DNA from: Photobacterium kagoshimensis
Lineage (GTDB): Bacteria > Pseudomonadota > Gammaproteobacteria > Enterobacterales > Vibrionaceae
Assembly: GCF_050337045.1 (NCBI RefSeq)
Contig: NZ_JAKJSO010000015.1
Coordinates: 248,001 to 312,000, forward strand
Length of the DNA stretch: 64,000 nt
Direction of reading: 5' to 3'
Shown: piece by piece, positions 41,062 through 50,600 of the stretch
Position numbering within the stretch: the first letter of the stretch is position 1
Layout: every line of letters begins with the position of its first letter
Notes under the pieces: generated by a model
The model's database searches: none
What the model was told of the DNA's origin: nothing
What the model saw: the letters and a program-made list of their open reading frames with translations, nothing else
Made by a program: the position numbers and the translations under genes

Positions 41062-41301
41062 ATGGTTATTAATTTCGCAACAGGTAAGATCATTGCCAAT
41101 CAACATGAACTGGTTGTACGTATTGATGGTGAAGCACGCGTTACTATGCAAGCGCAGGTTGATGAGGTGACATTAATTGGGCGTGGCGCCAATGTGGTCA
41201 CAGCAACAGGGAGTGGCATCCAGTGGTCGGTGCGTTTAGATGATGAAAACCAGCTGCAAGCACTGGCAGATGCGATTGGAATTGCGGTAAAAAACACCTA
41301 A
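41062..41301 (+). CDS. DUF3389 family protein
   Basis: 79 residues with a beta-rich pattern: 'VINFATGKIIANQHELVVRIDG' then 'TLIGRGANVVTATGSGIQWSVRLDDENQLQALADAIGI'. The family is restricted to vibrio-like bacteria and has no known function. No signal peptide or membrane segment is present. It follows the thioesterase gene by 46 nt and may share its transcript. Confidence 0.7.
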   Translation: MVINFATGKIIANQHELVVRIDGEARVTMQAQVDEVTLIGRGANVVTATGSGIQWSVRLDDENQLQALADAIGIAVKNT

Positions 41302-41401
41302 TTCAGTCACAAATAATCTACGATTAGACAAAAAGTGTGAACCACGTAAAATACTCCGCACAAAAGTAAGGTTGAGAGTGTATTACGTGAGTTCTGTCAC
41401 T

Positions 41402-43651
41402 ATGAGAAACAAATTTGAGTTATTGGCACCAGGTGGTGATATTGAGTCAATCAAGGCGGCTATCATCGCTGGCGCAGATGCCATTTATTGTGGACTAGAT
41501 AATTTTAATGCCCGCAATAGGGCAACCAATCTAACGTTTGATAACTTAAATGGCATCGTTCGATTAGCGCATGAATACGATTGTAAGATCTTCCTTACTT
41601 TAAATATCATTATTTTAGAGAGTGAAATCCCAGCATTGGTTCGTTTGATCAATAAGCTGGTAAATACCAAGATTGATGGCGTGATCGTACAAGATCTCGG
41701 TCTGTTTTATATTCTAAAGAAACACTTCCCGACGCTGGATGTTCACGCATCGACTCAGATCAATACCCACAACGAAGGCCAAATTGCCTTTCTAAGCAAG
41801 TTAACAGCTAGCCGTGTGAACTTATCGCGTGAGTTAAATATTCATGAGATTAAGCACCTTGCCTCGGTAGGTCGTGACCATAACATGCTGATGGAAGTGT
41901 TCGTACACGGTTCTTACTGTATTGGCTTCTCTGGTTTGTGTTATATCAGTTCAGTGAAAAATGGTAACTCAGGCAACCGTGGTCGCTGTAGTCAACCTTG
42001 TCGTGATCAGTATAAAACAACCAATGTCGGTAAAGATTATCCGCTAAACATGAAAGATAATTCGGCATTTTTAGACATGCAAGCATTGGCTGATGCAGGC
42101 GTGTATTCATTGAAAGTCGAAGGGCGTATTAAGAAATCTCACTATGTGTACACAGTAGTTGATCAATGGAATCAACAAATCCAACGCTATTGTGATAACC
42201 AAGCGCTACTGACTGATAAGTCTTCACTTTATACGGTGTTCAACCGTGATTTCTCGAATTCGTATTTACAAGGCGATATCAATAAAAATATGTTTATTGA
42301 TAATCCGCGTGATAATTCAATTCAGCACTTTACTAAAATTTATAGCTGTAAAACCGATGAAAGCGTACAGCAGGTTCGCCAAAAGGTGTACGACGATAAA
42401 ACGGTGATTATTGAAACGGTTGCTGAGAAAATTCAAAACCTGAATATTGATAAGTTACCACTGAACTTATATTTCTCAGGCAGTGCAGGACAACCACTGA
42501 GTGTGCATGTCACTGCAGGCGATGCTGAATACAGTTTAGAAACGGAAGGTGCATTGGCTGCGGCGAGTGAGAATGGTCGTAGTATCGATGAAGAACTGCT
42601 TGCATCATCGTTTAAAAGTATCAGTGATAATGATCACCAGCTAACAACTATCGACATCAGTAAGTTGGCTAATAACGTATTTATTGCGTTTAAAGAGCTT
42701 AATGTACTGCGTGATCGCATCAGTTTTTGGCTAAATGGTTCTAAGCCATTGATCGAGCCTGTAGACACACCGCGTTTACCGCGAGTGGCTGTAGTTGATG
42801 AGACGCCACAGCTAACCGTACTTATCTCGAATAAGAAAGATATCGAGCCTTGCCAGGCTGCGGGTGCACAAGTGTATTTTCAGTTACCTGACTCACTGCA
42901 TACCGAAGTGAAGAAAATGGTGAGCTTATTTACTGAGCACCAAGATCTGGTTCCTTGGTTCCCTGCTATCTTGATTGGCGACCATTTTGAAGCCGCAAAA
43001 GCGTTACTTGAAACGGTGAAGCCTAAGCGTATCGTCACCAACAATACAGGTGTTGCTCATTTAGCGATTGAGCTGGGTATCGAATGGATTGCTGGTCCAT
43101 ACCTGAATCTATCTAACTCATTTAGCCTTGAGTGCTTGAAGCAAGAGTTTGGCTGTCGTGGTGCATTCATTTCGAATGAACTGAATAAGAAGCAAATTAA
43201 GCCAATTATTCGCCCAAGTGGTTTTGAACTTCACCACAGTATTTATCACCCAATCATGATCTTAATGAGCCGTCAGTGCCTGTTCCATCAAACGGTTGGT
43301 TGTAAGGTGAAAGCATTTGATTCGAAATGTCTAAAAGGCTGTAAGAAAACGGCATCGATCATCAATATGCGTGAGTCATCCTTTATCATTGATAAGCAAA
43401 AGGGCGATCATAATGCCATGTATAGTCAGTTTAACTTCATGAATACTGACATCATTACGGATATGCCAGACAAGTTTTCGCATTACTTTGTGGATTTACG
43501 TGATATCAAAACGGACACGCAAGTCTCGGTTGATAAAGCGACACTGATAGGTTTGTTCACACGTGCAATCAACAAAGACGAGACTGCAATTGCCGAATTG
43601 AGTGACGCTGTAACGCAAACCAGCAACGCACAATACCGAAAAGGCCTGTAA
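41402..43651 (+). CDS. U32-family protein (RlhA-like, peptidase U32 fold)
   Basis: 749 residues from ATG 41402, chosen because the family begins 'NKFELLAPGGDIESIKAAI'. A GTG at 41378 has the better TAAGG ribosome site and would add eight residues. The TIM-barrel-like first part has 'VHASTQINTHN' and the Cys-rich 'YCIGFSGLCYISSVKNGNSGNRGRCSQPCR' zone that binds an Fe-S cluster in RlhA and related enzymes. A second Cys-rich patch occurs near the end ('CLFHQTVGCKVKAFDSKCLKGC'). E. coli RlhA hydroxylates 23S rRNA C2501. Many U32 members are still labelled peptidases. Which activity applies here is inferred. Confidence 0.8.
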   Translation: MRNKFELLAPGGDIESIKAAIIAGADAIYCGLDNFNARNRATNLTFDNLNGIVRLAHEYDCKIFLTLNIIILESEIPALVRLINKLVNTKIDGVIVQDLGLFYILKKHFPTLDVHASTQINTHNEGQIAFLSKLTASRVNLSRELNIHEIKHLASVGRDHNMLMEVFVHGSYCIGFSGLCYISSVKNGNSGNRGRCSQPCRDQYKTTNVGKDYPLNMKDNSAFLDMQALADAGVYSLKVEGRIKKSHYVYTVVDQWNQQIQRYCDNQALLTDKSSLYTVFNRDFSNSYLQGDINKNMFIDNPRDNSIQHFTKIYSCKTDESVQQVRQKVYDDKTVIIETVAEKIQNLNIDKLPLNLYFSGSAGQPLSVHVTAGDAEYSLETEGALAAASENGRSIDEELLASSFKSISDNDHQLTTIDISKLANNVFIAFKELNVLRDRISFWLNGSKPLIEPVDTPRLPRVAVVDETPQLTVLISNKKDIEPCQAAGAQVYFQLPDSLHTEVKKMVSLFTEHQDLVPWFPAILIGDHFEAAKALLETVKPKRIVTNNTGVAHLAIELGIEWIAGPYLNLSNSFSLECLKQEFGCRGAFISNELNKKQIKPIIRPSGFELHHSIYHPIMILMSRQCLFHQTVGCKVKAFDSKCLKGCKKTASIINMRESSFIIDKQKGDHNAMYSQFNFMNTDIITDMPDKFSHYFVDLRDIKTDTQVSVDKATLIGLFTRAINKDETAIAELSDAVTQTSNAQYRKGL

Positions 43652-43738
43652 TTAGCGTCATAGTCGCTAGCGCTGAACCAGGGATCTGCTCTGAGTCTTA
43701 GGTCTTGCTGTTAGTATCGCGACTGCATTAGTACATTC

Positions 43739-43762
43739 TGCCCCTCATCAACCTGAGGGGCA
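43739..43762 (+). terminator. Hairpin after the U32 gene
   Basis: A 9-bp perfect stem (43739-43747 with 43754-43762, TCAACC loop) lies 88 nt after the U32 stop and before the next ribosome site. It has no T tract. Confidence 0.5.
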
Positions 43763-43836
43763 ATATCCCCACTTCTTATTCTAACTTCTACCTTCTTGAT
43801 ATATGCTGCTAATAGCGTGTGATTAAGGAGTAAAAG

Positions 43837-44430
43837 ATGACGCATCATAAAGAAGGCCATATACCTGTATTTGTTACTTCGCGGCTACGTGTCGACGAGT
43901 GTTGTGAAGATAACCTTTCATCTTATGTCGCCAATCACGATGACTTTCTTCATCAAATTACCCGCATCCTCTCACCTGAGGTGGTTAAATCACTTCCACC
44001 GTATTTTTCAGGTATTAACACTGAGCCATTAGCGCAACAGTGGTTTGAAAAAATGGTGGCTGACAGTCGGCTATTTGTTGTATCAGTCACTGAACAAGCG
44101 CAAGCTGTTCGTTCTCGGGTAATTGGTTTCATTTTTTTGCACCAAGCATCGGCGGATCATTGCGAATCAGCCAGCATGGCGCACATCGGTTATTTATTCG
44201 ATGAAGCCGAATGGGGAAAGGGCTTTGCCAAAGAGTGCTTACAAGGTTTTATGGCTTGGTGTGAAACACAGCCTGCGATTTTAGGGCTGATTGGTGGGGT
44301 TGAAAAAGACAATCCAGCCTCAGCCCACGTGTTAGAGCGACTTGGCTTTATGACTCAAGAAAATCATTCACTTGATTTATCTGAGCAATCAGTGACTTTC
44401 TATCAGCATAGGTTCAATAATAACAGGTGA
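43837..44430 (+). CDS. GNAT-family N-acetyltransferase
   Basis: 197 residues. The RimJ/RimL-type GNAT pattern is visible: 'VTSRLRVDECCEDNLSSYVANHDDFL', 'VIGFIFLHQ', 'AHIGYLFDEAEWGKGFAKECLQGFMAWC' with the acetyl-CoA-binding loop (motif A), and 'NPASAHVLERLGFM' (motif B). It acetylates an amine of a protein or small molecule. The target is unknown. AAGGAG sits about 9 nt upstream of the ATG. It is a single gene. Confidence 0.85.
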   Translation: MTHHKEGHIPVFVTSRLRVDECCEDNLSSYVANHDDFLHQITRILSPEVVKSLPPYFSGINTEPLAQQWFEKMVADSRLFVVSVTEQAQAVRSRVIGFIFLHQASADHCESASMAHIGYLFDEAEWGKGFAKECLQGFMAWCETQPAILGLIGGVEKDNPASAHVLERLGFMTQENHSLDLSEQSVTFYQHRFNNNR

Positions 44431-44552
44431 TAATACTCATTCTGTCTTGCATTGCTAATTTGCCTTGTTCATTTAGCTGCAAAATACAAAGTAAGCTTTT
44501 TGCCTCTATCTGCTGAGCTCAACCATTTATTTGATTCTATCTTAGGCTATGT

Positions 44553-45281
44553 ATGAAATCTGATCTGTATTCAAAGCATGCTGAAAAGTACGATGCTGCT
44601 GTTCAAAATAATATCTATAACGCGCATTTAGAGCGCCCATCGCTGCAAGCTATGCTGGGCGAACTAACAGACTGTAATATTCTTGATTTAGGCTGCGGTA
44701 CTGGCATATATACCGAATACTTGTTCAAACAAGGTGCATCAACAGTGACGTGTATCGATTACTCGCAAGATATGATCAACTTGGTGACGAATAAGTTAAG
44801 TTCAACATTTGGCAGCCGTATCACAGCGTATGCCCATGATCTTACTAAGGGGCTACCGAATGAAGCTGCTAACAGTTTTGATGTCATTATTTGCCCGTTG
44901 GTACTGCATTATATTGAAGATCTGTCGTTTGTATTTGAAGAGATCCATCGTGTATTAAAAGTCGGCGGTTATATGGTGTTTTCAACGCATCATCCATTTG
45001 CTGATTTTGAATGCAGTTTATCGGGTAATTATTTTGACCGCGAACGCATCACTGAAACATGGAATACTGTAGGCGAGCCTGTTGAGGTAACTTTCTATCG
45101 CCGTTCTCTAACAGAAATGATGACAGCGATAACATCGAATGGTTTAGCTGTGACTGAGATGACGGAAGGCAAGGTTGATGAAAAAGCCAAAGTAATAGAT
45201 GAAAAAACCTATGAGCATCTTTCGAAAAATCCGAATTTCATTTTTGTTAAGTGCCAGAAGTTTACAGAGACATTAGATTAA
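44553..45281 (+). CDS. Class I SAM-dependent methyltransferase
   Basis: 242 residues. Motif I 'ILDLGCGTGIYTEYL' (about 45-59), motif II 'TVTCIDYSQDM', motif IV 'SFDVIICPLVLHYIEDL' and post-motif 'IHRVLKVGGYMVFSTHHPF' are all intact, so it should be active. It looks like a small-molecule methyltransferase of UbiE/BioC-like type, with substrate unknown. No strong ribosome site is seen directly before the ATG. It is not closely similar to the methyltransferase at 11400. Confidence 0.85.
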   Translation: MKSDLYSKHAEKYDAAVQNNIYNAHLERPSLQAMLGELTDCNILDLGCGTGIYTEYLFKQGASTVTCIDYSQDMINLVTNKLSSTFGSRITAYAHDLTKGLPNEAANSFDVIICPLVLHYIEDLSFVFEEIHRVLKVGGYMVFSTHHPFADFECSLSGNYFDRERITETWNTVGEPVEVTFYRRSLTEMMTAITSNGLAVTEMTEGKVDEKAKVIDEKTYEHLSKNPNFIFVKCQKFTETLD

Positions 45282-45431
45282 TCACGAGATTAAGTTATCA
45301 GTGTAAAACGAGCGATTTAAAAAGGTTATGTCTGAGCAAATTGTTGTAGATCGTTTATATAAATAATGTGCTACGAACTACAACGCTTTGCTCTGATGTT
45401 TAAAGAATTGGCTAGTCAGCTAGTATCAAAA

Positions 45432-45785
45432 CTATTCCTGAAACGTTAAAAGAGCATCATCAAATTGAGTTGATTGTACTTTTATGAGTATGCCGATACC
45501 AATAACAACCCCTATGATCAATTCCGAAGTCGAAATCGAACCAATGAAATGCAATAGCATAGATAAAAAAATGATACCGTTAACAAGTAGGTGATATGGC
45601 GCTAATGCTTTAAAATCATTCACTCTGCAATTAAGGGTTTTTATTCCTTCAGTATTTAGTTGTAAATCTGCACCGCAGATGGAGCAAGATAATTGATTGT
45701 TTTTACTTAATTTATTCATTTCTTTCAGTTTTACTTCACTATCACCAGTACATATTGGGCAGTTATAGTGTAGGGCTGGTTTCAT
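45432..45785 (-). CDS. Hypothetical zinc-ribbon membrane protein
   Basis: 117 residues. Two Cys pairs, 'CPIC' and 'CSIC' (about residues 9-12 and 34-37), make a likely zinc ribbon in the N-terminal 45 residues. Two hydrophobic segments follow (about 68-85 and 88-105) with 'GVVIGIGILIK'. The start has an AGAGG-like stretch just upstream on the minus strand. I do not recognise the family. It resembles many small uncharacterised proteins pairing a rubredoxin-like knuckle with a membrane anchor. Confidence 0.6.
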   Translation of the reverse strand: MKPALHYNCPICTGDSEVKLKEMNKLSKNNQLSCSICGADLQLNTEGIKTLNCRVNDFKALAPYHLLVNGIIFLSMLLHFIGSISTSELIIGVVIGIGILIKVQSTQFDDALLTFQE

Positions 45786-46142
45786 TTTTTCCTCTTTTTT
45801 TAAATTGTATTAAATAACTTAGTTATTTAAGTTGAGTCATATTTGATATCTACAATGATCATACCATTACACTTTGAAGTTTTATTCAAATGATATGGTT
45901 TTAGTTTTATTTTGCGAGCAGGTTATATTTTTACACTTAACAGACTAACTTCATTCATAAAAAGAATTTTCTGTGCTTATTAAGACTAAGGTTTTAGGTG
46001 TTCTTGACTGCAGGCTCCTTTATTTATGTTTACATTTCATCAAGTTGCAATAAATTTCCAACTACCTCGAAGAATATGCAATGTCACGTCCAGTTAATAA
46101 GTAAATTTAGTATATTAGTTTAGAATATTTCAAGGAGTTAAT
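45786..46142. other. AT-rich divergent intergenic region
   Basis: A 357-nt gap between a minus-strand zinc-ribbon gene and a plus-strand small membrane gene. It is distinctly AT-rich. One perfect palindrome (TTAAATAAC/GTTATTTAA, 45810-45830, TTA loop) lies 25 nt upstream of the minus-strand start and could be an operator. I see no coding or RNA gene. Confidence 0.4.
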
Positions 46143-46397
46143 ATGTTAGAACTAATTAATGATACGCTGATTACTTATGCCTATATTGGCATCTTAGCTA
46201 CCTTATATGTGGTTGTATTTTTTATTCTTACTGGGGTTACAGTATTCGAAGGTCAAGAAAAAGGATTTATGCCTTTTAGATATAAGGTGAGTTATGTTTT
46301 AGTCATGTGTGCAATCTTCCCATGCGTATATATTGCATTTTTTTATGAGATTGTTTCGTTAAGAAAGATTTATGAATTGAGAGCGGGAATAGCATAG
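46143..46397 (+). CDS. Small hypothetical membrane protein
   Basis: 84 residues with a strong AAGGAG ribosome site 6 nt before the ATG. Two hydrophobic segments are visible (about 10-33 and 48-69), separated by a short charged loop 'FEGQEKGFMPFRYK'. No family recognised. The strong translation signal supports it as a real gene. Base composition is low in GC, as is the upstream region, so recent acquisition is possible. Confidence 0.6.
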   Translation: MLELINDTLITYAYIGILATLYVVVFFILTGVTVFEGQEKGFMPFRYKVSYVLVMCAIFPCVYIAFFYEIVSLRKIYELRAGIA

Positions 46398-46480
46398 TGT
46401 AAAACAACCAAGATGATGCGTTACACTCGCGCTAACAGCTCTGCTTGATAAAGATACAATACTGTACATAGATCCCAGAC

Positions 46481-46513
46481 ATAAAAAAAGCTGCACATTG
46501 ATAGTGCAGCTTT
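46481..46513 (-). terminator. Terminator of the SEC-C protein gene (minus strand)
   Basis: A 10-bp stem (46487-46496 with 46504-46513, 7-nt loop) is flanked by an A run that reads as a T tract on the minus strand. It lies 55 nt past the stop. Confidence 0.9.
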
Positions 46514-46568
46514 CTTGATGAACGATGAACGCTTTATCTCGGTAAATTGGCTCGTTCTAAGTCTCGTG

Positions 46569-46901
46569 CTATGCACAACACTTCTTGTATTTTTTGCCGC
46601 TACCACAAGAACATGGATCGTTACGGTTAGGCGTTTTTTCAAACGTAGTCGTTGTTGGCTTGTTCAATAGGCCATTTAGTTCAACCAGATTTTCTTCTTT
46701 ATCTGCTGATACTTCAATGTTTGCTACAAGCGCGTTATCAGCCAAAATCGCCATGATTTCTTCTTTTTTCTCATCGCTGTTTACGATCAAAGAAAGCGGC
46801 TGCTCCTCGGTACCTAATTTAGCACTACGCTTTGTATTGAATCCGTAGCTTTCGTGTTTAGGCTTTTTCTCGATACGGCCTTTATAGAAGAATTTAGACA
46901 T
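46569..46901 (-). CDS. SWIM/SEC-C metal-binding motif protein (PBPRA1643 family)
   Basis: 110 residues from the ATG at 46901, which has AGGTGA upstream on the minus strand. Twenty-five further upstream residues are not part of the family. It begins 'MSKFFYKGRIEKKPKHESYGFNTKR' and ends with the SEC-C zinc motif 'RNDPCSCGSGKKYKKCC'. The TIGRFAM family named after Photobacterium profundum PBPRA1643 has this order, and it is found mainly in vibrio-like bacteria. The SEC-C tail is like that of SecA and probably binds zinc and protein partners. The role is unknown. Confidence 0.85.
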   Translation of the reverse strand: MSKFFYKGRIEKKPKHESYGFNTKRSAKLGTEEQPLSLIVNSDEKKEEIMAILADNALVANIEVSADKEENLVELNGLLNKPTTTTFEKTPNRNDPCSCGSGKKYKKCCA

Positions 46902-47063
46902 TGCAGTCACCTGTAACAAAGTAAAGAAGCAGGGTTTATACAGCAAAATCGACGTTCTATAAAACCCTTTTAGCAATATTGGTTTATTTAAGTCATTATT
47001 AGGTGAAGAAAAGCAGATAGCAGTGAAAGAACAAATGGGTAGCAGATCGAGATTAACTGGCGA

Positions 47064-47387
47064 TTACTTTTTTACCCATTTACCCGCGCTGTTTTGGTAG
47101 TAGTGGCCTGGACGTGTTTTATCTACTGCTTTTTTATAGGCGAGTCGACCCACTTCAGAGGGGCTAAGGCCATGTGAGATAGAGATACGTTTGTAACTGG
47201 CTTTACGTTGCTGGTTAACGGTCGCAACAAGTTTTTTGACTTCAGAAGAAGGGGATGAGGTAATAGGCGCAACAAAACCGCTATTGGTTTCACCTACGAG
47301 ACCTTGATCTTTGGCATCCTGTAACTCGAGCGCAAAGGCCTGAGCGGATATCAAAAAGGCGAATAGAAAGATTAGGTATTTTTTCAT
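47064..47387 (-). CDS. ydbL: YdbL family periplasmic protein (DUF1318)
   Basis: 107 residues with a Sec signal peptide ('MKKYLIFLFAFLISAQAFA', cleavage near residue 19). The mature part 'LELQDAKDQGLVGETNSGFVAP' and 'VNQQRKASYKRIS' is characteristic of DUF1318/YdbL. It is the last gene of a ydbH-ynbE-ydbL operon. In E. coli YdbL is reported to chaperone YnbE multimer formation in the periplasm. Confidence 0.87.
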   Translation of the reverse strand: MKKYLIFLFAFLISAQAFALELQDAKDQGLVGETNSGFVAPITSSPSSEVKKLVATVNQQRKASYKRISISHGLSPSEVGRLAYKKAVDKTRPGHYYQNSAGKWVKK

Positions 47388-47405
47388 GGCATTCTCCCTG
47401 CCGAA

Positions 47406-47624
47406 TTAGAATACATCGTCATCGCTGAATAAGTCATCTATTTCCTTGTCGACTTTGATCCTAATCTCATGTTCAATTTTGACATTCAGGTTAACTTCTA
47501 TCGGTTTGTCTGATGCTGCAACCTGTACGGTTGGTGTGCATCCCATCATTCCAAGCGTGGTACCGATAAAGAGTACGGCGAGGAGTGTGAGCGAGAATGA
47601 AAATTTAAGCTGTATGATATCCAT
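47406..47624 (-). CDS. ynbE: YnbE-like lipoprotein
   Basis: 72 residues. The signal sequence ends in lipobox 'MMGC' (Cys near residue 29), followed by 'TPTVQVAASDKPIEVNLNVKIEHEIRIKV', the YnbE core. YnbE is an outer-membrane lipoprotein that, in E. coli, forms a beta-strand stack with the C-terminus of YdbH to complete an intermembrane bridge. The start is the first ATG with a hydrophobic signal; the N-region is longer than in E. coli. It lies 47 nt downstream of ydbH. Confidence 0.85.
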   Translation of the reverse strand: MDIIQLKFSFSLTLLAVLFIGTTLGMMGCTPTVQVAASDKPIEVNLNVKIEHEIRIKVDKEIDDLFSDDDVF

Positions 47625-47671
47625 TGGTTACGACCTTTAACTATACGTGCGCATAAATTAATCAAAGAGAT

Positions 47672-50600
47672 CTACTCATTCAAACCAAGCTGCTTTAAAA
47701 AAAGACTTTCCAGTTGCGACGAGTTAATCGCGTTTATAGTTTTGATCAATGCTGGAATGTCATCTTGCACGTTCAGATTTAAATGTACTGGGCGTCCATT
47801 TTGAAAATCAGGATTAAAGCCCTTAAATCGTGAACTTGCATTTAATTGTCCATCTTTAGAATAGTCTAGATCAATCGCCAGTGAGTGGTAGTTATAATTT
47901 TTGAGAATCTTACCAACGACCAGTACGCTATTTTCACCCGCAGCCTCGACATTCTGATCGATAGTCGATCCTTCTAAATACCGCAAGATCCCACCAGGGT
48001 AGCGAGAGTGTAAGTGACCTGACTTAATAGAAGGTGCGCCATCTTCAATTGAAAGTGGGATCACACCATCAACAATACCTGTTAGCGCTATGTCTTCTTG
48101 TTCCAGTAATTGAATAAGTGCTGCAAGATCGAGACCATGAACTCGAATGTCTTGAGGCGGGACATTAACCAAACTTGTACTGGTCGCATTGTGCAGGCTG
48201 ATCTTACCGCCTAGCACGTCTGCATGAGCGCGTTGTAGGTGGTAACGCTGCTGGTGGGTATCAAATTCAATGCTAGCGACAATATCTTCAAATAATGCAC
48301 CAGCATGAAATAGCCCAGCATGGATACTGATAGGGTGACGAGACTTGATACCCGTCGGAGTGATGTCAGTGGTGATGGACGTATTAAGGTTACCAAATCT
48401 AAAGCCATGCACTTCACCATTAAGCTGGTGGCTAAATAGCCCCATTCGGCCATGTAACTCGTTACCTTGTAACGTAAATTGAGCATCGTAGCTAATACTG
48501 CCTTGGGTAAAATCGTAGTCGAGAGGAAATTGGGGGAAGTAGTATTTCTTCAATGTTTTCTTGCTGTTAAATATTATTTCGTTACGGTGTAATCTTATAG
48601 TGGTACGATCACGATAAGGCCGATGTGAAAGGGTGTATTTCACGAGCGTCGCTTTTTTCCAATTATCCAACTCGCCGTTAAAGCGCCAATTATCAGGGGT
48701 TAAAGCGAGTTGCCCTTTCGTTGAAAACTTAGGAAAACGTTGGTTGTTTTGCTTTAAGTGAGTCGCTAAGTCGTAGTGGGTAGAGATCGTATAGGGCTGA
48801 CCCAAGGATAGATCGGTCCTGTGTAAAACTAACTCTGTTTTTGCTTCGTATTTTTGAACGGGCAATAAAGCCCGCTTGACTTGATGAGCTTGGTGAACAG
48901 GCTGACCGTCTTGATCTTGAATGGTTTGTTCGCCATAGAGGTTAGTGTTAACGGTGGCACGCGAGCTCTCGGGTAGCAATAGCCGAATATGAGCCATTTC
49001 ATCTGTTTTACTTATGGTCAGACTATCAATTTGCAATGCAGTTTGCTGAGCATTTAGCAAATTGAGATGGTTGCCAAGCAGGCTCTCATCAAGCGTAATA
49101 TTATCGACATTGAGAGCGAGCTTGCTCAGAATTAAACCGAAAGCCTGCGTAGACCATGAAAATTGGTAGTCGCTCTGTGCAACAATGCTTGCTAGCTTGA
49201 TATCTTTGATTGGAAATACTTGGGCAATATTTGCATTAATAAATCCACTTAAGTGACATTGTAACTCGGGTCTCTGGCAAGTTAAGTCATCAATTAATAA
49301 AGATATTTTGTCCTTCCATTGTGTAGAAAACTCAATCTTTTCTGTGTCATCTTCTAGGCTGATTTTTAACGCTTGATTGCGGTAATGCGCTTTAAGATTG
49401 AGCTCACCATCTGTGTTTAGTGTAATGGTTTCAACCTTGGTTGATGAAGCTTGATTGCTAAGGTGCTTGCCAGGTAACGCAAATTGGTTGAGCTGCACAT
49501 CCAGTGTGGAAGGTAGCTGGATGGCCAGTTTGTAATAAGCATCGATTAGCCGCCTATCAACAACTTGATTATATTTGGTGTTCGCCACTCTTGATGCAGT
49601 GACAGTGATTGGGGCATTTAGCTCTGCGCTGGGGAGATGAGTCAGCGCAAAACGACTCATTATATCCTTGGTGTTTTTAAAGTTGGCTTGGCAAACCAGC
49701 TGTTGCGGTAAAGGATCGATAAATTCTATTTCAGCCTTACAATCAAGCGTGTTGCCTTTTGGACCTTTAATTAGTCCGCTAAAGTTCGCTGCTTTATCAT
49801 TCTTGTGTTTGAGCAATACTTTCAAATCATAGGGGTCTGGCCCAAGCACTTTGCCTTCAATTCTAAATCGTGCTTGCCTGTCTTCGCGCTTTTCTCGTTC
49901 CTGTGGTGTTTTGAGTACGACTTTGGCATCAACAATGAGTTCGCCATAAGTTAGGTGGTTTACTTTCAGCACATTGAGTGGAAGCGTTGCAAGGCTTGCG
50001 ATGGTTTCACCCAGATGCAGGCCTTGATGGTCTGGATCACTGCGTCGAATGAAATTAGGCAAGACTTTAGGGTGACCGAGATGAATGTTCTCTGCTTGTA
50101 GCTTGATAGATTGCGCGGGTTGTTGGATATCCATCTCGAAATGTAGCTCAGTGAGCTGCTGTGGCACTTCTGGCGGCAACATATCCCATTGTGGGATCAA
50201 CTTATTAATGCTGATAGAAAGCGGCGTAGCGCTATCCTGCCAAGATATCGAAAAGTTTCCTTTAGAAAGCTGAGTTGGGTAAATCAGCGTGTTTTGTTGC
50301 GCTTGTCCTTGTCCTTGTCCTTGTTCTTGATGTAGATGAGTGGGAACGGGTGTTGAACGAGTCATGCTATGACTGGGTTTATTTATGTTGTTTTTCTGCT
50401 TTTTATTTTCTGTCGCGAGCTTATTCAAAATGGCAGGAATAAACAGATTAAGTTGTCCGCTTTCTACAATACCTGAAATCGCCACATAAGGCTTAGTGGC
50501 TATCACTAAGTGTATGTCATTCAGTTCTTGGTGTTGAATGCGAGGCTGTGCCAAAGGGAGGTTTATTTGCACGCTGAGTGAATCTGAGCTTGCACTGAAT

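Noticed and set aside
50303..50326. CRISPR-like or phase-variable repeat
   Set aside because: Only about four hexamer units, in frame and without spacers. It cannot switch the gene off.
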